A stretch of 64,000 nt of DNA from Anthopleura xanthogrammica. Taxonomy: Eukaryota > Cnidaria > Anthozoa > Actiniaria > Actiniidae. The position numbers and the translations under genes are program-made. The stretch's first letter is position 1, and every line of letters begins with the position of its first letter. The stretch lies in contig OZ025222.1 of NCBI GenBank assembly GCA_964019055.1, positions 3,094,746-3,158,745 of the forward strand. Reading direction: 5' to 3'. The notes under the pieces are model-generated. The model had not been told where the DNA came from and did no database searches. It saw nothing but the letters and a program-made list of their open reading frames with translations. Shown here one piece after another: positions 36,674 through 47,389 of this stretch.

Positions 36674-36967
36674 AAGACTGTGCTTTCATGGAGGCCATTT
36701 TGGAGGGTATGGCAAAGAATAATTTCTGTCCTACAACATGGCTGCCATGCGGATGATATCGAAGCGTCGAGACTCGTTATAAACTATAAAAAAAAACTTT
36801 TTTATTGATTTTTTCTTCATACGTTTTTTCGTTTGATTTTCCTATCTTTTCTGCCTTATAGCATTTCTTTAACAGTGTTTTTGCTGATGGTGTTGATTCT
36901 CGAATTAAATAGCAAAAACAAAAATAAACATGTTAATTAAAATATGGAAGCTTTGCTTAAATTTACA

Positions 36968-37125
36968 GCCTAGTTTCAGTTACTACGACGCAAGAAAAAG
37001 CACAACGAAATTTTTTTTAATACTTGTGCTTGAGCTTATGTTTGCGCTCGTTTTCCCGTCGTAGTAAAAACGAAGTTCTTGCTTGCTTATATTAATTGAC
37101 TCTAGTGAAAACCAGGCTATAGAGT
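36968..37125. mobile_element. Foldback element, TACTACGACG arms
   Basis: GTTACTACGACGCAAG and AAGCACAACG at the left pair with CGTCGTAGTAAAAACG and GTGCTTGAGC at the right. The outer AGCCTAGTTTCA pairs loosely with TGAAAACCAGGCT. Confidence 0.65.
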
Positions 37126-37289
37126 CTAAAAACACTTAATACTTTCACCAGAAAAATAGTAAAAATAAAAAATTTAAATATTTCACCAGGGAAAAAATAT
37201 ATGAATGAACACTGTATCGATACGTAAAGAAAACTAGGAAAAAATTAACTCGCTCTTTATTTAAAATTACGAATAAACAATGAACCCAC

Positions 37290-37362
37290 CTGCATCCACC
37301 TGTGCAATGTTGACCGCTCCAACGACACCACAAACCAGAAACAAACATGAAAATATTAACAT
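37290..37362 (-). CDS. Candidate signal-peptide first exon of an unidentified minus-strand gene
   Basis: On the minus strand, ATG at 37362 opens a 24-codon hydrophobic leader (MLIFSCLFLVCGVVGAVN, then IAQVDA). It ends at a consensus-like donor GTGGGT in phase 1, the phase used by many secreted modular proteins. I found no downstream exon between it and the preceding foldbacks, so this may be a chance open frame or the remnant of a gene. Confidence 0.22.
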
Positions 37363-37953
37363 CGCGTATTCTACACATCCAGTCGACATCAAAGTCCAAC
37401 TATTAGAATCTTTTCACATAGTTGTACCTTTCCTAGGCCATTGTTGATCCAAGTGATTAGATATTTTGTGGTCGTTCAACCGGAAGTCGAAGCATGTCTA
37501 ATTATCTTTATGTGGTTCGCAGTACGTTGAATTGGCTTGATTGATTGTCGTCTTTGACCTTGGTTTACTGCTTTCCTTGGCGTAAATATATCTGAAAAAT
37601 AAGAATACAGGTTCATTAACGTATCGGCACGGAAGGTGTGATCTAAAAAATCGAAAACTCTGAAGTAATTTCAAAATATAGTTAAAAATTAGCGATGAAC
37701 GTCATGTCAGTGTTACCTGTAATATTTTTGACAGCGAATGTAATGAATTGATCTTGGATACACGTGGAGCATTCATGCATGAAGTATCAAGGTTCATGGG
37801 ATTTTGAAGTAGAAATTTTTGGAAAATTAGACATGTTACCCGTGAATCCTTGCCCTCGCAAGCGCTGAATTAAACTTATTAGTCGAGTGTAGTGTATCTT
37901 AGTACTGAATACTGCATAAATGAATATGTTAAAAAGTCACCCTCTTTCCTTTC
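37363..37953. other. Intergenic, no feature recognised
   Basis: AT-rich with no repeat array, splice-flanked frame or RNA gene that I can support. Confidence 0.4.
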
Positions 37954-38205
37954 CAAATTCATTCATTCATTCATTCATTCATTCATTCATTCATTCATTC
38001 ATTCATTCATTCATTCATTCATTCATTCATTCATTCATTCATTCATTCAATCAATCAATCAATCAATCAATCATTCTTTCATTCATTCATTCTTTCATTC
38101 TTTCATTCTTTCATTCTTTCATTCTTTCATTCTTTCATTCTTTCATTCTTTCATTCTTTCATTCTTTCATTCTTTCATTCTTTCATTCTTTCATTCTTTC
38201 ATTTC
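37954..38205. repeat. Compound array: (ATTC)n, (AATC)n, (ATTCTTTC)n
   Basis: Pure CATT units to about 38048, a short CAAT block to about 38072, then an 8-bp CATTCTTT array to about 38203. The three blocks differ by single-base conversions of one tetramer. Confidence 0.95.
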
Positions 38206-39275
38206 AATTGCATATGTTTTGTTTTTTCTCCTTTCTCCTCTCCTCTCCGTTCTCAGGCTCTTCTTCATCCCCCAACTTCCTTAATATAATCAATCCGTCG
38301 CGCGTTGAAGATACCCGTTTTCACGTTGTCTTTCCTTCCGTGGTCTACAACGACAACCTCCAACGCTCAGCAGATCATTAATACCAATGACACATCAGCT
38401 ATTCATCTATATTACATTTACATAAATATTCGTCGAAGTAGACCGCAGAATCTGTCACTCCCGAACTCCCATTCAAATGTTTCCACTCTTTTCTAGAATC
38501 CTCGAAAATTCTGTAAAAAATACCTAATCCAGTTTGCGCCGTAATAGAGCATAATTGCAAAATTTAAAGTTTCAAGGATTTAATCTAAACGCGAAGTGGT
38601 TGAGTCAATATAGGTTTTATTGACTAATTCAATTAATCAAATCTATCTCCAAATCTTAAGATTTACTTCTTCAATCATATTTATTTTTGTTCCAGCCGTC
38701 AATTTCTATTTTGCGTGTTTAGCACTTGAAAGGTTTTCTTTGGTCACGTGTCGTCTGCTACGAATTAATCAGCACTTTGTTGGGTTCTTATTCACGAATG
38801 GAATGTTTCGGGTGTTTTTCGGCCGAAGAACTAAATAGTAAAATTTGAAAAAGAAATTACTCTGATAAAAAGTCTTTTCTTAATTCAATCCTTCGTTTAC
38901 TCGTTCGTTCATTGTTTTCTTTGTTCCTTCGTTTTTGTTCCAGCCTTCAATCTTTACGCTGTGTATTTAGCACTTAAGAGGGTTTCCATCATGGTCACAT
39001 GATGTCTGCTTCGAATTAATCAGCACTTTACAGGATTATTACTTACGGGTGGAATTTCTCGTTTTTTTTCCCCTAAAAGTGAATACTCAAGAAAAAGTAA
39101 AACTCTATCTGATAAAACTTCTTCGTTCGTCCGTCCGTTCCTTAATTCCCTTTCTTTTTTTTCTCAATATCATTTTCTTCTCTTCTCTACTTCCTTCTTA
39201 ATTTTTTAATATATTTATTAAATCAGTTCAGTCCTTCCTACCTTTCTTTCTTTATTTCTCTCTTTTCTTCATTTT
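38206..39275. other. Intergenic, AT-rich, with a diverged direct repeat
   Basis: About 38685-38860 and 38935-39090 are related. Both contain TTTTTGTTCCAGCC then TCAAT, TGTTTAGCACTT- or TATTTAGCACTT-type motifs, GGTCAC and ACGAATTAATCAGCACTTT. No gene is recognised. Confidence 0.5.
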
Positions 39276-39279
39276 TTGT

Positions 39280-39545
39280 TTCTTTCATTCATTCATTCAT
39301 TCATTCATTCATTCTTTGTTTGTTTGTGTGTTCGTGTGTTTGTTTGTTTGTTTGTTTGTTTGCTTGTTTGTTTGTTTGTTTGTTTGTTTGTTTGTTTGTG
39401 TGTTTGTGTGTTTGTTTGTTTGCTTGTTTGTTTGTTTGTTTGTTTGTTTGTTTGTTTGTTTGTTTGTTTGTTTGTTTGTTTGTTTGTTTGTTTGTTTCTT
39501 CCTTCCCTCCTTCCTTCCTTCCTTCCTTTCTTCCTTCCTTCCTTT
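39280..39545. repeat. (ATTC)n, (TTTG)n and (CTTC)n arrays in series
   Basis: A short ATTC run, then about 180 bp of TTTG units interrupted by TGTG and TGCT variants, then CCTT/CTTC units. Phe-Val-Cys-Leu-type frames through it are artefacts. Confidence 0.95.
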
Positions 39546-39865
39546 TTTCCTGCTGAACACCTCTTTTTCAAATTCTTTACAACAGTCCATATGAGTCAAT
39601 CAAACTCCAACCAGACCACCTTGATATTTTGACTACCTGAAAGTCTATATTGTATCCAGTCATAATCCCGGTATATATCAATAGCCAATTATGGCTGCAA
39701 AGATACGACTTGAACGAATCGAGTAAACGATTGTTTAGATATTGGGTTGCGGTCTGAACACATGGTGATCACCGTGCACGTGCATAGTTACTGCCAATGT
39801 AGTAGTTCAGTTTTGAGAGAGATATAATGAACAGCTTTTGATTTTTGATGGCATTAGGTGCTTTT

Positions 39866-40305
39866 CTGTTCTGTTCTGTTCTGTTCTGTTCTGTTCTGTT
39901 CTGTTCTGTTCTGTTCTGTTCTGTTCTGTTCTGTTCTGTTCTGTTCTGTTCTGTTCTGTTCTGTTCTGTTCTGTTCTGTTCTGTTCTGTTCTGTTCTGTT
40001 CTGTTCTGTTCTGTTCTGTTCTGTTCTGTTCTGTTCTGTTCTGTTCTGTTCTGTTCTGTTCTGTTCTGTTCTGTTCTGTTCTGTTCTGTTCTGTTCTGTT
40101 CTGTTCTGTTCTGTTCTGTTCTGTTCTGTTCTGTTCTGTTCTGTTCTGTTCTGTTCTGTTCTGTTCTGTTCTGTTCTGTTCTGTTCTGTTCTGTTCTGTT
40201 CTGTTCTGTTCTGTTCTGTTCTGTTCTGTTCTGTTCTCTTCTCTTCTCTTCTCTTCTCTTCTCTTCTCTTCTCTTCTCTTCTCTTCTTTTCTCTTCTTTT
40301 CTCTT
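39866..40305. repeat. Pentanucleotide array (CTGTT)74 followed by (CTCTT)n
   Basis: 74 perfect CTGTT units at 39866-40235 are followed by about 14 CTCTT/CTTTT units. The switch is a single G-to-C change in the unit. No stop occurs in several frames, which explains long spurious open frames on both strands. A short minus-strand relative is at 54535-54600. Confidence 0.98.
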
Positions 40306-40493
40306 CTCTGAACATTACCACATTAAGAGTAAGACAAAAGTAAAGAAAATTATTCAGTCTGTATTTCAACAAAAAGAGATATATGAGCTACAACAGGTAA
40401 AACATTGTTTAGCCTGGTTTTGGCTTCTAAAAGACTGTTTCTTTATAATTTACCGGGATGAATCGAGCTGCATTTCTCTATGCAGTATTCTGT

Positions 40494-40562
40494 TAGCCTG
40501 CTAAGTGGCCCTCGATCGGCTGTCCCCCTCCGAAACCCAACCGAGGGCCGCTACGCAGGCTA
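40494..40562. mobile_element. Small GC-rich foldback, TAGCCTGC termini
   Basis: TAGCCTGCTAAGTGGCCCTC is inverse to GAGGGCCGCTACGCAGGCTA, with a 29-base centre. It is markedly more GC-rich than its surroundings. Confidence 0.8.
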
Positions 40563-42059
40563 GTATTCTGTGTTCACATGATTTCCGCCAGATAGTTTTT
40601 GTATTCTTGAGTTTTATTTGTTTTATTCATCATCACGAATTGTTTTATAGATGAACATATTTCATTTTATTGTTATAATTATCTTAGTTTTCGATCATTT
40701 TTGTTGCTTATTTTCTCGAGTTTTAATTGTATTTATTCTCAATTTGAATATAATTGTGATTTAAATTTACCTTTTTGAAGTACTTCTCTTTTTTTTCCAC
40801 ACCACCATTCTAAAATGGTTAATTCCTTGTTCTTTTACTCGTGATTTTCATATCGGAATCAAATTCAGCACCTTTCATATTTCTAGAAACAACCAAAAAA
40901 AATTCATGTTATCTGCACTTTAAAAATATATACATATAAATAAATACATTCAAAAAAGCTCTGAAGTATACAATTAACATTACATAAAGTATAAAGAAAA
41001 ATAATCTAATCTTTAGAATAAGAGATATATTTTTACCGTGTTATTGTCGCGGTTTTCCCAAAAAAAACTTTTATTGTAAGTGGTTGTTGTTGATGTTGTT
41101 GTTGCTATTTAAGTATACACACACATTTCTATTTTTTCCAAAGCTTTTCTTGCATTCATTTGTTATTTTCACGTTGACCTTCGTAATTGTGAGACAAACC
41201 ACATTCAGAATCTAGTCTAATTAACATTATTTGTCTCTGTTATTCTTTGAAAACATATATTTTCTGTATTCAGACTTATTGCTATAGAAACGCTGCTTCC
41301 TAGCCGGTTATTTATAACGCTTCCGTATATTCAAAATACGTCATTCTCGAGTGAAATAAAACCCTCGACGCCGCCTACCACCTTTATCTACTAAATTTAC
41401 AATTTTTATATTTTCTATTTTTGGAAGATTTTGGTTCAAATTTCGAACTGACACTTAACACTTCGCTTTACAAAAGCACTCCTTTGAATTCTGTTTTGAC
41501 AAAGAAACATCTGAATGAAACTTTGAATTGATAAAATTGGCTTTATAAAGCGAAGATAGGGAGAATTTTAGATGTTTATGAATCGAATGAGCAATTTTAG
41601 AAGGTTTTTATCCATTTTTCCATCCTAACAATGAGAAATCTAAAGTAAATTAAAATATATCAGTCTCACTTTGATTGTGATATAAATGATGGATTTTTAA
41701 AACTATGAATTTGAAAGAAGGAAAACTAAAAACGCTCGGCAAAAAATACAGACGTCGTCGCTCGCTCGCTCGCTCGTCTGGAGACCAAACACGGAATAAC
41801 TAAGTAATTTTTTTTGGAACTATTTATATCACTTCTTTGTAAAGCTCATTCGATGGATTCAGCTTATTGGTAGATTGATGCAAATATTTCTACAAATGAT
41901 TGTATTTGTGGCGAGGGAATGATTGACTGGAAGCCATTCAAATGTATTGTTTTTTTTGAGACTCTCTGCACCTGCACGACCTGGTCCGCGCTGATTGGTC
42001 CATTTGTACAATATTTTCTAATTGCTCGAAAAAAAATTCTACTTCAATATTCAATCAAG
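40563..42059. other. Intergenic and upstream region of the PDZ gene
   Basis: AT-rich with no gene seen. A short (CGCT)n run lies at about 41755-41780. GAGA-type repeats (42085-42112) lie in the presumed 5' UTR just before the PDZ gene. Confidence 0.5.
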
Positions 42060-42074
42060 ATGGCGGAAAGATGA
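42060..42074 (+). promoter_or_regulatory. Minimal upstream ORF and YY1-like site before the PDZ gene
   Basis: CAAGATGGCGG matches the YY1 initiator-type consensus and also opens a four-codon upstream reading frame (ATGGCGGAAAGATGA) 65 bases before the main ATG. Whether this is at the transcription start or in the leader cannot be told. Confidence 0.45.
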
Positions 42075-42138
42075 GTAAGTAGAGAGACTGAGAGAGAGAG
42101 AAGGAGAGAGAGTTTATGGAACATTATTACTCCGAATC

Positions 42139-43242
42139 ATGGCTGAACCCAGTGGATATGCTTACGGAGTTTATTCGTCCTCGAACGGTAGCACAAGATC
42201 TGGTAGAGGCAGGTTAGCTGAAGACCGAGAAGAGCTTGTTCAACAGCTTCGTCGTTTCAGCAGTGTTTCTCAAGAAGACTTTGAAAAAATGCGACTTGCA
42301 GAGAAGGAAGATGATTTTTTTGCGTTGAGAAAAGCTACAGATATTACAGATCCTGATACTAAAGGAGATCCTTGCCCTCCTCTACCGATCAAGCTTATTC
42401 ACGGTTCATTTCGACATATACTTGGAGTTAGAGAAGCGTGCTCAAAACAAGGCACTTTTCTTCAAAGAACAATTGAGCTAAAACGAAAACCTGGTGAATC
42501 GCTTGGGTTTTACATTCGGCAAGGCGATGGATGGGAGCGAGAAGATGGGATATTTGTATCACGAGTTGTATTGGGAACCGATGTAGATGTTTTTGAATTG
42601 CTGCGAGTTGGTGATGAGATCGTGAAAGTAAATAAAGTTGATGTACGAGGAATGAGCATTGAGGATGTAAGCGCGCTAATGCAAATGACTCGTAGACTTA
42701 TATTAACAGTGAAAGTCCTAACTCCGATTTCCTCTCGAAAACTTGCCTTAAAAGATGGTTCTAGCATAAGATCTAAAAGTTCAAGATCTGATTCTTTAGC
42801 TTCATCGACTTCTGGAAGATCTCCTGAGAGGAGAAATCCTCATGATCGAAGAATTAATTCTTCTGGAAGAATGGGACCTGAACCCATGAATCATTACAAA
42901 GTCGCAAACCTCGTTATAGGAAGAAATAAAGATGCTATACATTCGGGACAGCAAATGTCTGCACCGGGAATGAGTCCGGGGTCAGTACCGCAAAAAAGTT
43001 CATCTCGACGTAGCACAAAATCGCCCGTCATAGGAAAAAGAGCGTTATCTCCAATACGAGAATCGTCAACAGATTTGCATTCGAATTTTGACGAGAGAAG
43101 CCAGGGTAGAACGAGCCGTGCTGCAAGTGTCGTGAGCTGGTCAGATCAGTTTTATGGATCCGGTGGCTCAACGAGTCCCGTTAAGCATCGACCGAGTAGC
43201 GACAGAAGACGTTCCGAAGCATCAGGATCAAGACCAAGATGA
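42139..43242 (+). CDS. Single-exon PDZ-domain protein (SYD-1/PAR6-like PDZ)
   Basis: An uninterrupted 367-codon frame. Residues 27-66 are charged and helical-looking. A PDZ domain spans about 110-194, with the carboxylate-binding loop LGFY at 122-125, GIFVSRVV at 137-144 and RVGDEIVKVN at 156-165. The LGFYIR loop and the following pattern resemble the PDZ of SYD-1/RhoGAP100F synaptic scaffolds and of PAR6. However, no RhoGAP, C2, CRIB or PB1 domain follows. Residues 200-367 are Ser/Arg-rich and probably disordered. PDZ domains bind C-terminal peptides, so a cytoplasmic scaffold role is likely; the partner is unknown. No introns occur in an otherwise intron-rich region, which could mean an old retrocopy. 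AATAAA is at 43299-43304, only 57 bases after the stop. Confidence 0.85.
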   Translation: MAEPSGYAYGVYSSSNGSTRSGRGRLAEDREELVQQLRRFSSVSQEDFEKMRLAEKEDDFFALRKATDITDPDTKGDPCPPLPIKLIHGSFRHILGVREACSKQGTFLQRTIELKRKPGESLGFYIRQGDGWEREDGIFVSRVVLGTDVDVFELLRVGDEIVKVNKVDVRGMSIEDVSALMQMTRRLILTVKVLTPISSRKLALKDGSSIRSKSSRSDSLASSTSGRSPERRNPHDRRINSSGRMGPEPMNHYKVANLVIGRNKDAIHSGQQMSAPGMSPGSVPQKSSSRRSTKSPVIGKRALSPIRESSTDLHSNFDERSQGRTSRAASVVSWSDQFYGSGGSTSPVKHRPSSDRRRSEASGSRPR

Positions 43243-46074
43243 AACTGAATCTTACTTAAATATGCACGGGAATTTTTGAATTCGTCTTCAAATTAGTGAA
43301 TAAATTGTTGAAATTTGAGATATGAACACTGGAATTGAGGTCTACATTTGCAAAGTTTGTACGTAAATGGCCGTGGATTGATCGCTTCTACGCTTGTATA
43401 GTGTAATTACTATTTGAAGGGATTTGGCGTGTGTTGACTGAGAATTTTCCATTGAAGAAGATACCTCAAAAACCCGCAAAAAAATTCTAAAGCTTAGGCG
43501 TATTTGTGGAATTATGCAGATGTTTTCCTTACAAATACAATTGAGATGAATCTGGAGAGCTAACACAGAGCTAACTTGGATTGATGTCAGAAAGCGGAAA
43601 CTTTCTTTGGATAAATGATGAATGAATGAAAATTATGGAGACATTATAGAGAGATAAGTTTGTACTATGGGCTGTAGACACTTCTGAGTAAGATTGTTGA
43701 AGAAATCTAAAACCATGGATTAATGAACAAGTCGCGATAGCTAAGTCCAAATTTCACGAAAAAAATTGCCTCTGTAAAACACTACTGACTGATATTACTT
43801 GTATTTATTGTAACTTGTGTCCTCCACTTGATAAGCGTTATTCACATTCATCCTATCACTTTAGGTAACAAATTGTACAGAGGATTGAACAGTTGGAAGA
43901 GTTTTACAAATTTGTGAATGCATTATTTGTTTGGTTTTGCTTTTCTAATTTGAAAATTGTATGTTTTTGACCAAATATTCCTCTTTATGCATCGATGTAA
44001 TGCGAAAAAGAGCCAATTTTGTTGTAAAAAAAAATCGAAAAAATAATGTCGAGTAAAAGCATTACCTCGAGATCAATATAAATTTACTGCAGTTGGAAAC
44101 GTTTACGTCATTTTCTCGTTCAAAATGTAATTATTTTAGGGCCGATAGACTCAACTTTTAAGGCAAGAAACGCCTCACTCGACTACTTTACTCTAAAATA
44201 CGAGGCTAAACCTTTGTATTTACGCATATATGACATCACAAACATTGCTTGGTTTTCATGTTATTGTGTTAGTCGATCAAAGACTATTTTCTGCATCGCA
44301 GTGAACATTATTTTTGTTGTTCAATATTCTCACAAGGTTGTAATTCTTGTTCACGTTTGGGCAACAAGTTCCTAAACTATAGCATTTTTCTTTTAATGCT
44401 GTGAAAAGGAATAGAAAACTCGCATTCAAATAATTCCTAAGATTTTAAGCAATTCATGCTAGAAGTAAGAAAATTATTTTGAATGCTTGCAATATTTTGG
44501 GCAAGTCGCAGCGACAGCTCGCTCTGAAATGACCCATCAATTATTAATCACAAACGCTGAGCCAGTTTGATCTTCCCCGAATTTGGTGAAAGCGTTTATT
44601 TCATAAATAAGTTCTGCAAACAACGTCTTGAATACGAGCAATGTTTCACAAATTCAGTAACGATGCACTAGATTCGCCATTCGATTGAACTCCGACGAAA
44701 AACGTATTGAAAATACTTCGGAATGTAAGCCATAAATTGAGTCTTTGGTCACCCGTAAAGCTTCTTAACCACAGTATTTTTGAAGGAACAACGATGATAA
44801 AGAATCCACGGGGGTGGACACGGGGAGATTGGTCACCAAAGGTGGTGTATACACAGTAGTGTTGCCATAGTAACATAACAGACAAATTTTACGTGCCGTT
44901 CGCCAATCTCACTATTTTTTGACGCTTCTTTCGAAAATCATAAAACTATTCCTCGTTTCTGTTTATGACTTCAAAACCTTTGAAATTCAATCATATTTTG
45001 ATTGTATTTTTGCGAATTTTTCGTAGTTGTATTGAAGGTTTTAGAAATTCGTATGCGAAGATCAGCGTTAAATAATTTAGTAGTTTTGGGAGCAGATAAA
45101 ATCTGCATAATGAGCGAGAGTGGGTTATCTCGAACTGACTCAACATTTATCAACCTCTATTCAAAATCACCAATTCGTGCAGCCCAGCAAGATCAACGAG
45201 GAAGTTCTTTCCACCCTCTATGGAATTCCTCGTTTAAATAATTCATTCCTCATCCGAGCTGCAGTTCAGAAATTATTAAGTGTTTGTATTAAGATAAAAA
45301 AAAATATTCTTTTAAATTTCTCAGTGTAGAATTATTTCTTTTATTTAAATTCATAAATGATGTGTCATTCGTATATTTGATTCAATTGTAATTCATAGAC
45401 ACCAAATTGTTTTTTATCAACTCTGCTCTCACCGTACGAAAAATAAAATATTTGAATAACATATTTTTAGTTCTTGATTTCTAGACCAAAATGTCCTAAT
45501 TTTGAACTAAAATTATACTAAAATTCAAGTATCCCTAACTGATGCTGAAAAGCAATAAATTCTCATAGAAATTAGTGACGCTTCCAGCAACAAAGACTTT
45601 ACTCATTTGAATAATATTTTTTGCCTAAACTATTGAAATATGTACGAAACATGAAAAGTTGAATTTTTGTTGTGCATATTAATTTATTTATTTGAGCTAG
45701 CTTGTTTTGCTATTTTATTGTGAGATTGAATAGTTGATATTAATTTGTTTATCTCTTAAAATTTTAAGGATATTCAAATTTTAATGTTTTTGGAACATTT
45801 CTACATTTTTCTATTTTTTAAACGTATTTGGATCAAGATAATTTAACTCCGACAGCAAAGTTGTGAGGTGAAAAAATTACCTTTAGAACTAGTGCAGGCT
45901 GGATTTTCAAATCCATACATTTACTGCATTTTCTGTAGTCCAGCCTCGCATTGAATCTATTGTTCTGTGGTCAGTCGAGCGAATTCGGGCCGGGAAAGAT
46001 CTATATTTATAGGATGTAGTAGAAAAGAACAAATCCAATTCACCAAATACACAATTCATTTCATTTTATTTTAT
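43243..46074. other. 3' UTR of the PDZ gene and intergenic
   Basis: AT-rich throughout. No supported exon: the frames at 44646-44885 (-) and 45002-45329 (+) have neither family resemblance nor splice context. The long unbroken AT-rich stretch could include an extended 3' UTR beyond the first polyadenylation signal. Confidence 0.4.
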
Positions 46075-46500
46075 TTTCATTAACAGTTCACTGTAGCTAA
46101 CTCACCAACTCACCTACCAACCCACAGGATAACCCACACTAACCCGTCAGCTAACCAACAATCACTACCTTACTAAACAATACCCCAAAAATCACCCACG
46201 AACCAAAACCACCAACTCATTAACTAGACGAAGCAGCCGATCATGACGATAACCAACTCACAAACCAGCCAACCAACTCACCACTCAACCAATCAACTAA
46301 CCAAACTATCTACACAACCACATACATGCCATCGAACAAACGGATCAACAGATCAAGCAAGCAACTCACTTAACCAATGAAATCACCTACTAACTAAGCA
46401 ACCTACAACAACCAACTAACTAACCATCAAACAAACAAACAACAAAGAATCTTATCAAAAAACAGCCCAACAACAACCAATCAACAACTAATCAACCCAG
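46075..46500. repeat. Degenerate AACC/ACCAACTCACC low-complexity tract
   Basis: About 420 bp nearly lacking G on the plus strand, built from AACCAACTCACCAAC-type units with frequent changes. Probably an old decayed satellite or microsatellite. Confidence 0.75.
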
Positions 46501-46503
46501 TAG

Positions 46504-46690
46504 TCCACTATTGCACTATTAAGTAAGATGGACCAATAACAGATCCTTGAGGAACACCAGCAGCGATTTGTAACTATAACCAACTAAGCCCCGCCATTGC
46601 ACTAATACAAGCACCACCTAATACGTAACGGGGGACCAATAACAAATCCTTGAGGAACACCAGCAGCGATTTGTAACTATAACCAACGCC
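46504..46690 (-). pseudogene. Duplicated non-LTR reverse transcriptase fragment (GVPQGSVIGP motif)
   Basis: On the minus strand the codons give LQIAAGVPQGSVIGP and, about 103 bp away, LQIAAGVPQGFVIGP. G-V-P-Q-G-S-x-x-G-P is the conserved block just before the catalytic region of LINE reverse transcriptases. Both copies end in stops or lose similarity within about 20 codons, so this is a small tandemly duplicated LINE remnant. Confidence 0.7.
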
Positions 46691-47389
46691 ATTTTATAAT
46701 ACAAGCATCACCTAATATCCGGGTCCAACTGCTCATAAATACCGCTAAAATAAAGCCAAAAATGTTCTCAACAATTTTATCTCCACCTGAAACAGTCAGA
46801 ACTTTTGAAAAAAAAAATCCTGTCATGAAGAAAAAGTTAAACATTTTTTTTTTGTAACTGCTTTTCGTTTTTGACCCGGAAGTCGTTTTTCCATACTATC
46901 CACGTCACACTTAACAACCCTATGCAAGGTAGGCGTACGATTTATCAAACAAACGGTGATCATGATCATCCCAAATCTTTTTGACCTCCCTCTGTATTTG
47001 TTTAGTTTTTTTTTTTGGATGTGATTTCTAGATATTTTTGAACACATCACTTAATAAAAAAAAAGTCATATTATATTACCTTAAAAAGCCATTAGTGATA
47101 GTTCTAAAATCATCTATTCCTGATGGCCCGCGGTAGAATAAATCTTCGGTCTTTTTCAACGCTCGTTTCCTGTTAATAATTATCGGAATACAAGCCGCTG
47201 TGTCAACAAAATGATAATGGGATACGAAAAATGGATGTCGTAATGGGTGCCTTCGTCTGGCAGGGACAGTGCCGGGTGATTTATAATACCGGGAATGTAC
47301 CGACATCGTTTGCGTTTTAATTATTATCGCTAACACGCCGTCGTTAACTCCCTGCTAAAGCTTAGATTTATGGAAAAATCCCTCCCATC
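46691..47389. other. Intergenic, no feature recognised
   Basis: Mixed-composition sequence between two LINE remnants. It may be diverged LINE sequence, but I cannot show this. Confidence 0.35.

Noticed and set aside
36383..36808. Frames on both strands over the GCGGTAATACG element
   Set aside because: They translate the arms of a foldback; the similarity between strands comes from the inverted repeat.
39838..40504. Phe-Cys-Ser-Val-Leu frames up to 219 codons
   Set aside because: Translation of the CTGTT array, with no start context, domain or splice support.
44646..44885. Minus-strand frame of 79 codons
   Set aside because: It overlaps a small inverted motif (TTTGGTCACC and inverse) and lacks any recognisable domain.
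45002..45329. Overlapping frames downstream of the PDZ gene
   Set aside because: No family resemblance, different frames of equal quality, and no splice context.
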